From positions 496,001 to 560,000 of the forward strand of contig CM065323.1 of assembly GCA_033032175.1 (NCBI GenBank): a stretch of 64,000 nucleotides of DNA, in the 5' to 3' direction. The notes under the pieces are model-generated. The model made no database searches and was not told the DNA's origin. It saw nothing but the letters and a program-made list of their open reading frames with translations. Origin of the DNA: Saturnia japonica. Taxonomy: Eukaryota > Arthropoda > Insecta > Lepidoptera > Saturniidae. Positions 58,765 to 64,000 of the stretch are shown in pieces. The translations under genes were made by a program, and so were the position numbers. How positions within the stretch are numbered: the stretch's first letter is position 1; each line of letters begins with the position of its first letter.

Positions 58765-59516
58765 TCAGTGTTGTGTAAGGTTATGGAGCGGATTATTAAC
58801 ACCCAGCTTGTCCGTTACCTAGAAGGTCACTCTTTGATTAATGATCGTAAATATGCTATTCGCCAGAATCGATCAACCGGTTATCTTCTGGTATATGTAC
58901 TGCATCGTTGGGGGGAGGCAATTGATAAGCGTGGCGAGGCTCTGGCGATCTGTCTTGACATAGTAATGGGGTCTGGTACCGTGGACTTTTCTCCAAATTT
59001 CCGGCTAACGGCCTTCCCGACAAACTCTGCAACTGGATCGTGTCCTTGTAAACGAATGTAATTCGCAATTCATGTCCATAAATGCTGGAATTCCTCAAGG
59101 CACTGTGCTTTCGCTTATTCTGTTTCTTCTGCATATCAATGATAGTTTAATAATCTTTAGGCCATACTCATTGCTATGCAGCTGACAGCACTATTCATGG
59201 GTATTATTATAGCAAGCCTTCATGCGGTCGGGAAGAAACAGAAACGAGACGGGAGGAACTTGTCATAGAGCTCAACCGGTCCTTATGCCGCGAGTCTTCA
59301 TGGGGAGCAAGTAACTTGGTCGAGTTCAATGCCAATAAATCTCAGGTGTGTACGTTTTCTTCAAAGAAATCTCTGTTTTCTTAAAAAGATCCCTATGACT
59401 TATCTTTATTGTACCGTGAAGCTGTGGAACCTTCTTCCGGCGAGTTTGTTCTCTCCTTCTTACGACAGCGAATCCTTTAAGCATAACGCGAAGAGATATT
59501 TATGCAGGCCGGTTTA
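58765..59516 (+). pseudogene. Jockey-like LINE ORF2 with reverse transcriptase, copy 4 (broken)
   Basis: The frame at 58768-59061 reads LCKVMERIINTQLVRYL, EGHSLINDRKY, RQNRSTGYLLVYVLHRW, and ALAICLDIVM. This is the first reverse transcriptase blocks of a jockey-clade LINE; the expected aspartate of block A is LDIV. After a frameshift, LPDKLCNWIVS, INAGIPQGTVLS and ILFLLHIND give the GxPQG block. Then HCYAADSTIHG (59169-59201) replaces the catalytic YADD with YAAD. LVEFNANKSQVCTF and KLWNLLPASL follow. A large part between the RT and the C-terminal tail is deleted (between about 59380 and 59415). Frameshifts plus the loss of a catalytic aspartate make it dead. Confidence 0.85.
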
Positions 59517-59638
59517 ATAGTGGCGACCGCCGATGGATTTAGATCTGTCGGTGGTCGCCGTTGTGTTTGGATTCTACTGTGCTTACCATCAGGGACAGTA
59601 CCGTCAGTGTTCCGAACTATTATATAAAAAAAGTTAGT
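59417..59638 (+). mobile_element. Jockey-like LINE 3' tail, copy 4
   Basis: The most complete example of the tail in the window. The ORF2 end is AAGAGATATTTATGCAGGCC. Then TAGTGGCGACCGCCGATGGA, CTGTCGGTGGTCGCCGTTGT, GGATTCTACTGTGCTTACCA, TCAGGGACAGTACCGTCAGT, ending CTATTATATAAAAAAAG. Complementary GGCGACCGCC and GGTGGTCGCC words could form a stem near the 3' end. Confidence 0.85.
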
Positions 59639-59805
59639 TTTCTTGCAAATGGTTCTCTCGTTGAAAATTAGTTAGCTAGCTAACACATTACAAATAATAA
59701 TAATATGTACATTTTATACAAGAAAAGCAATACAAACAGTGAAAACGTCGAGCTACTACTACCAACTACAACTTTAGCATGTTTTTGCGGGTTTGTTTAT
59801 ACTAG

Positions 59806-60111
59806 CTAGATTTTAATGTAACAGAAACGAGGATTCTTAGTTGGGTCGGGGAAATAAACTTAAAAATAAAGTCAGGAATAAGTAAATTCGGGGAACATAA
59901 AGTTGCAAAACAATCTTTAACAAAATTGCCGACAAAACTACGACAAGAATTGTGTATTAAGATTAATTGGCTCGACCCTAAAATACAAAGGAAATGGGGT
60001 ATAGGAGATGAAGATATTATATATAATATACTAGCCCTAGCAGACTCTGAGACGTTATTTAATTATGGATCATATGTATTAGAAGAAAAGAACGTGCAGA
60101 AGCGGACATGA
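59806..60111 (+). CDS. Unidentified reading frame, about 101 residues, possible terminal exon or TE fragment
   Basis: The frame is open from 59806 to a TGA at 60109-60111, with no ATG near its start. An acceptor-like TTTTAATGTAACAG ends at 59822, so the coding part could begin there, splitting a codon after its first base. Residues include ETRILSWVGEINLKIK, SKFGEHKVAKQSLTKL, PTKLRQELCIKINWLDPK, QRKWGIGDEDIIYNIL, and ALADSETLFNYGSYVLEE. Composition is balanced and charged, more protein-like than other frames of the window. I recognise no domain. It lies between a LINE tail and element E copy B, so a retroelement gag-like origin is as plausible as a host exon. Confidence 0.35.
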   Translation, partial: LDFNVTETRILSWVGEINLKIKSGISKFGEHKVAKQSLTKLPTKLRQELCIKINWLDPKIQRKWGIGDEDIIYNILALADSETLFNYGSYVLEEKNVQKRT

Positions 60112-61054
60112 GCACCGAGACCCCGAAACCTTTTGTCGTTCTAACAGATCTTTCATTTTGTTTGGTAGTCGTAAAGTTATAACTCTGATGTACCGATGAA
60201 ATGCATTGTTTAACTGGTACGTGCTGAGATTTAATTCGATAGACATAGTTTACGGACCTCAGGGACACGACTGTCGATAAGTATTTAGTTTGATTCAATT
60301 CCAAGCGACCGCAACTTCAACCACCGAAAGCGAGTGTGTGCGGTCGCTGAACCGATAGCCGCGCGGTAGGAAGGAAATCTGGGCTGCGGTCCAGACGCCC
60401 CGTCACCGATATCGTTCTTGTATCTATGTTTACAACATTACTTTACTTCTTTAATAGCTTTATTACTAGCAGCGTATGAGTTTAAAATACGTGATGCTAG
60501 CTTTTTCTTAGCAATTAAATAGGGGTGGAATGTTAATTTGATGTGTAAAGGTTCAAGTCTGTTACATAGCCGGTTAAAAGTGAAGAAACGGAAAAGTTTT
60601 AAGAAGTGGAAACTGAGCAGAATTATAGATTGCTAGACTAAACCAACAGGACCATTTATATGTTATCTATATATTAATACGTGAAGTCAAAAGCTTACTA
60701 CCCCTTTTTAAGCGTATTGCGTGCATGGAAGACTGTGAGATTTGGCATGGTTAAAGTTTATATGGAAAGGGGGGGCAGAAAGTTAAAAATGTATAATATC
60801 TGCTACTAATACATTAAATTAAATAAATTAATACTGTGAATTCTAACCCGACAAATGCCATTGAACTTCGACCCCCCAAAATATTGACGTTGTCATTCAA
60901 CGAAAAGTGACAGCAAGTGATGTAGATAATACTCATTGTTTAGGTTCATGAATACTGCAAATGTCAAACAGAAAGTAGTCTATGATCAAAAAATTTGCTG
61001 GTCGAATTTAGAGCTTAAGGCGATCGCTAGTATACATACACATTAATTTTTAAA
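60112..61054. other. Unrecognised sequence with a GC-rich patch
   Basis: The patch at 60305-60410 (GAAAGCGAGTGTGTGCGGTC, GATAGCCGCGCGGTAGGAAG) has no clear frame. An 81-codon minus-strand frame at 60059-60304 overlaps the preceding entry and has no motifs. Confidence 0.4.
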
Positions 61055-61292
61055 AATATGTACGCGCGTGAGAAGTTATACTTCTTTGGCATCATTAAAA
61101 AATAGTTTTTAATTGCATGCAAATAATTAATTACAATAAAATAATAGAAGGATTGGAAAAGGATAATCAACAAAGTTCATTTTAAATTTGAAAAATTAAA
61201 TAAATAAATATTTATTTTCTTACATTAAGTCTAACATAAATTGTCTTATTATTCGAATTGTATTTAATGTAATTAATTAATTATAAATGTAA

Positions 61293-61341
<49 letters not shown>

Positions 61342-62246
61342 TTAAAAACCAAATTTAGAGAATAATAAATATATAAGATATAATTTGTACTAAATATTAT
61401 AAGATTCTTAATTTTAAATGTTTATTATTGACTATTTAATATTTTAAAAATAAATTTAATAATAAATTCAAAAATTGAATTTAAGGTTGGTCATTTTTTA
61501 AATATTTTTATTGATTTCTTAATTTAATATTCACTTTTCATTTTTATCAAAAAAATTCATTAAATTTATTTAGTTATTTTTATAAATATTTATTATTTAT
61601 TCAATTTAATAGCAAATATTAAAAATTAATATTATAATTTGATGTTCAATTTTAATTTTTATCACAAACTTTTTATTAAATGTTTTATTAAATTTATTTC
61701 TTTATTTTGTTAATATTAAATAACCAATAATAAGTATTTAACATTAATAATTTAATAATATTTAGTGTTAATTATATGAAATAAAAGTATTTTAATTTAT
61801 ATCAATAAATAATACATACGGATAGTTAACCTCAATTATATTGGAGCACTTGAAAAAGTATATAAGCACAATTTTTTTCACTAATATTCACAAATAGTAA
61901 TAATATCAATCAAAATATTCAATTTAAATCACTACTGAATATAATTTATTAGCACATATATAATTCGCACTTGTATGAAACTAAAACACGTGTTGGGAAT
62001 GTATAAACTAGAAACATGTTGATAAATATTATAAATATGAAAACAGTGATCAGAGGTGACGAGCGTACCAACATGCGCGACTAATATCGAGGTTCAATTT
62101 CTATTTTGTTGGTAGCTTTTTTTTCGAGACTTAATGAGCGGTTAAGCAGACAACTTCATACTGTTAATTTTGTGTCACAGATGCGCGCGCATCTTAAAAT
62201 TTCACTCTCATCATTTTTTCATAACGCGCCTAAAGAAGTATAACTT
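61055..62246 (-). mobile_element. AT-rich 1.19-kb element E, copy B (inverted)
   Basis: Reverse complement of 20041-21235. The tip AGAAGTTATACTTCTTTGGC lies at 61071 and the other tip CTAAAGAAGTATAACTT ends at 62246. Similarity stops abruptly there: copy B continues with AAAAAATGCTG, copy A with GAATAAGG (in the same orientation). At the 61-kb side, similarity extends outward to about 61055 (TACGCGCGTGAG). The terminal 240 bp differ from copy A by a single base. A TA tract lies at 61298-61337. About 100 bp between that tract and the tip-proximal region (about 61208-61297) is unrelated to copy A. Confidence 0.7.
61298..61337. repeat. (TA)n microsatellite inside element E copy B
   Basis: About 20 TA units, the counterpart of the tract at 20950-21001. 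Confidence 0.95.
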
Positions 62247-62809
62247 AAAAAATGCTGTAACAGAAGCAGAGAACAATACACAAGGCATGCAGCGGCGCGA
62301 CGCGATGCGGCGCTCCTATCTCAGATATGTTATCGAATACAATCGTCAACGTCTTGCAGGGCTCTTCCTGGGTCACTGACAGGTCATCTATACAGGGGCT
62401 CTCTTTCTGTTGTAATATTAACTAGACTAGCTCGATCACCTTCGTATTCCGTACAGTCAGGTTCTTTAATTTTGGAATCAACTGTAACAGCTAATTAACG
62501 TATAGTAAATAACAATAATGGGGACAAGATGGAATTTTCCATTCACAGGTGTTTTCAAGCGACACTACTAAAGTGATGAAAGTTACTATAAATTTTGATC
62601 TTTTGCTATAATATAATTTGCTTCAGTGAAAATCATACTCGTTATTCTTAAGTAAAATTAATGCAAACATAAATGTGTTATGAAAATAATATTAAAGGTT
62701 AGAGAGAAAGGCATGTTCTCGGTCAATACGGAATAATTAGAATATTATAAAACTTATACTTATATAAAATAAAATAACCATACACACGAGCTTAAAAATT
62801 TGATTTTAT
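62247..62809. other. Sequence between element E copy B and the mariner
   Basis: A plus-strand frame that starts inside element E (62170) continues to 62379. Its outer part reads TEAENNTQGMQRRDAMRR then SYLRYVIEYNRQRLAGLF. This arginine-rich, protein-like stretch coincides with a GC-rich patch (62287-62312), and I do not recognise it. Nothing was seen further right. Confidence 0.35.
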
Positions 62810-64000
62810 TAAGTACTTACATATGAAATTGGCGTTTTGTTGAACTGGTCACTTTGATCTCAAATATCTGGCGTCTGGTTAGAAATTCCAAATTCAATTT
62901 TTTTCCAAATTTAGGCTTGTGTATTTGTGTTTCGAATTTAGTGATTCATTTGTTTTCGCACCATTTTATTTTTCTTTGACATCGTTCTTTTCACAAAATA
63001 GAAAATTTAAAATATCGCCTTATTTACGAATATAAGTTCCATTGTGGCATCAGCGCTGCAGAATCAGCTCGAAGGATTAATGATGTTTATGGGAAAGCTA
63101 CTGTAAAATAAAACACGGTACGTTTTTGGTTCAAACGTTTTCATTCTGGAAATGTTGACCTACGAAACAAACCCCCGTGGACGGCCCGAGATCCTAGTTG
63201 AAAATTAAGAATCAAAGGTGATCTTTGAAGCGGATCATTCGCAAACCACATCAGAGTTAGCGGCAGACTTCAGTGTGAGTGATAAAAAAAAATATTCACT
63301 TGAAACAAACAGGAAAGGTAAAAAAAAGCTCGAGAAATGGGTACCGCATGAATTGACTGAAGCACACCAACAAACACCTATTGAGTTCTGCATTACATTA
63401 TTCAACCGTCACAATAACAAGGGAATTTTGAATCGTATTGTTACTTGTGACGAAAAATGGATCCTTTACGACAATCGGAAACGCTCATCACAGTGGTTGA
63501 ACCCAGGAGAACCGGCCAAATCCTGACCCAAGCGAAAGTCGTCTCAGAAAAAGGTACTGGTGAGTGTTTGGTGGACCAGTGTTGTGTCATACACTACAGC
63601 TTCGTAAGATCTGTCCAGACGATAACGGCAGATCTGTATTGTCAACAAATGCAAACCATGATGGAAAAGCTAGCCGTTAAACAACCGAGACTGGTCAATA
63701 TCTCAAGCCCACTGCTGCTTCAGAACAACGCTAGACCCCATACTTTACGACCAACGGTCGCTAAATTAGAAGAACTGTAGTTGGAATGTCTCCGAAACCC
63801 ACCATATTCCCCGGACATTGCTGCAACAGATTACCACTTTTTTCGGAATTTGGATAATTTCTTACAAGGATAATAAATTTCATTCCGATGAGGCGGTCCA
63901 AACTACCTTCAAAGATTTTATTGATTCTTGCTCCCACAATTTTTTCTGCTATGGAATCAATGAACTACATTTAAAATGGCGAAAGTGCATAGATAATAAT
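62810..64000 (+). mobile_element. Decayed DD34D mariner transposon, runs off the right edge
   Basis: CTTACATATGAAATTGGCGT, TTTGTTGAACTGGTCACTTT and GATCTCAAATATCTGGCGTC form the 5' end I recall for cecropia-type mariners of moths. The exact terminus is about 62810. The target TA and the 3' terminus cannot be confirmed, because the element continues beyond the window. The broken transposase gene fills the rest. Confidence 0.82.
62998..64000 (+). pseudogene. Mariner transposase pseudogene (DD34D, cecropia-like), 3' end cut by window
   Basis: Recognisable blocks in order: ENLKYRLIYEYKFHCG and ESARRINDVYGKATVK (first helix-turn-helix). Then a TAA stop at 63108-63110, TVRFWFKRFHSGNVDLRNK, EADHSQTTSELAADFSVSD, and the WVPHEL linker at about 63339. 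LFNRHNNKGILNRIVTCDEKW follows, with catalytic D1 at 63449-63451. Then LNPGEPAKS, a frameshift, VHYSFV-like and MEKLAVKQPRLVN, LLLQNNARPHT, PPYSPDIAATDYHFF and NLDNFLQG, a frameshift, FKDFIDS and KWRKCIDNN. The initiator is ATA instead of ATG. The second catalytic aspartate is replaced by N (63724-63726), and a TAG interrupts at 63778-63780. Multiple lesions mean it is inactive. Confidence 0.9.

Noticed and set aside
1..64000. CRISPR arrays, rRNA, operons or phage-like systems
   Set aside because: No regularly spaced repeats, no rRNA-like blocks and no dense same-strand genes. The sequence is insect-like nuclear DNA.

Overview
The window looks like AT-rich nuclear DNA of a moth or butterfly (Lepidoptera), from inside or next to a large-intron gene. 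There is no dense run of genes, no operon-like structure, no rRNA and no CRISPR. Most of the 64 kb has stop codons in every frame. The assignment to Lepidoptera is inference. It rests on base composition and on several dispersed repeats that I remember from lepidopteran genomes: a jockey-like LINE tail, tRNA-headed SINEs, and a repeat ending in a TACCATCAGGCGG-type motif. No search was run.

The recognisable content is mainly mobile DNA. The one intact protein gene is a 359-residue transposase on the minus strand at 23.0-24.1 kb. It sits in a complete Tc1/mariner-superfamily transposon (22893-24198) with about 30-bp terminal inverted repeats, TA duplications and a DD41D catalytic spacing. A decayed DD34D mariner runs off the right edge from about 62.8 kb. 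A roughly 1-kb terminal-repeat element at 9.68-10.67 kb carries a broken zinc-finger-containing reading frame. Four 3' ends of one jockey-like LINE lie at 1.3-1.86, 13.9-14.1, 44.9-45.2 and 58.8-59.6 kb. Two 3' ends of another LINE lie on the minus strand at 40.4-41.0 and 43.8-44.4 kb. A further retroelement fragment is at 12.4-13.0 kb. SINEs, a short MITE and several dispersed repeat families fill in around them.

The most striking structural feature is a pair of nearly identical copies, about 1.19 kb each, of an AT-rich element in opposite orientation about 40 kb apart (20041-21235 and 61055-62246). Their tips are near-palindromic, an internal TA microsatellite differs in length, and one roughly 100-bp patch next to the microsatellite is completely different between the copies.

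Host-gene evidence is indirect, and all of it is on the plus strand. There is a CpG-rich promoter and 5'UTR-like block ending in a splice donor at 3551. A spliced-looking exon at 37462-37565 carries a well-placed ATG, a hydrophobic signal-peptide-like leader and a phase-1 donor. Weaker exon candidates are at 11165-11262, 49244-49283 and 49907-50003, and an unidentified 101-residue reading frame lies at 59806-60111. One reading is a single gene with very long introns crossing the window, but no transcript evidence links these pieces.
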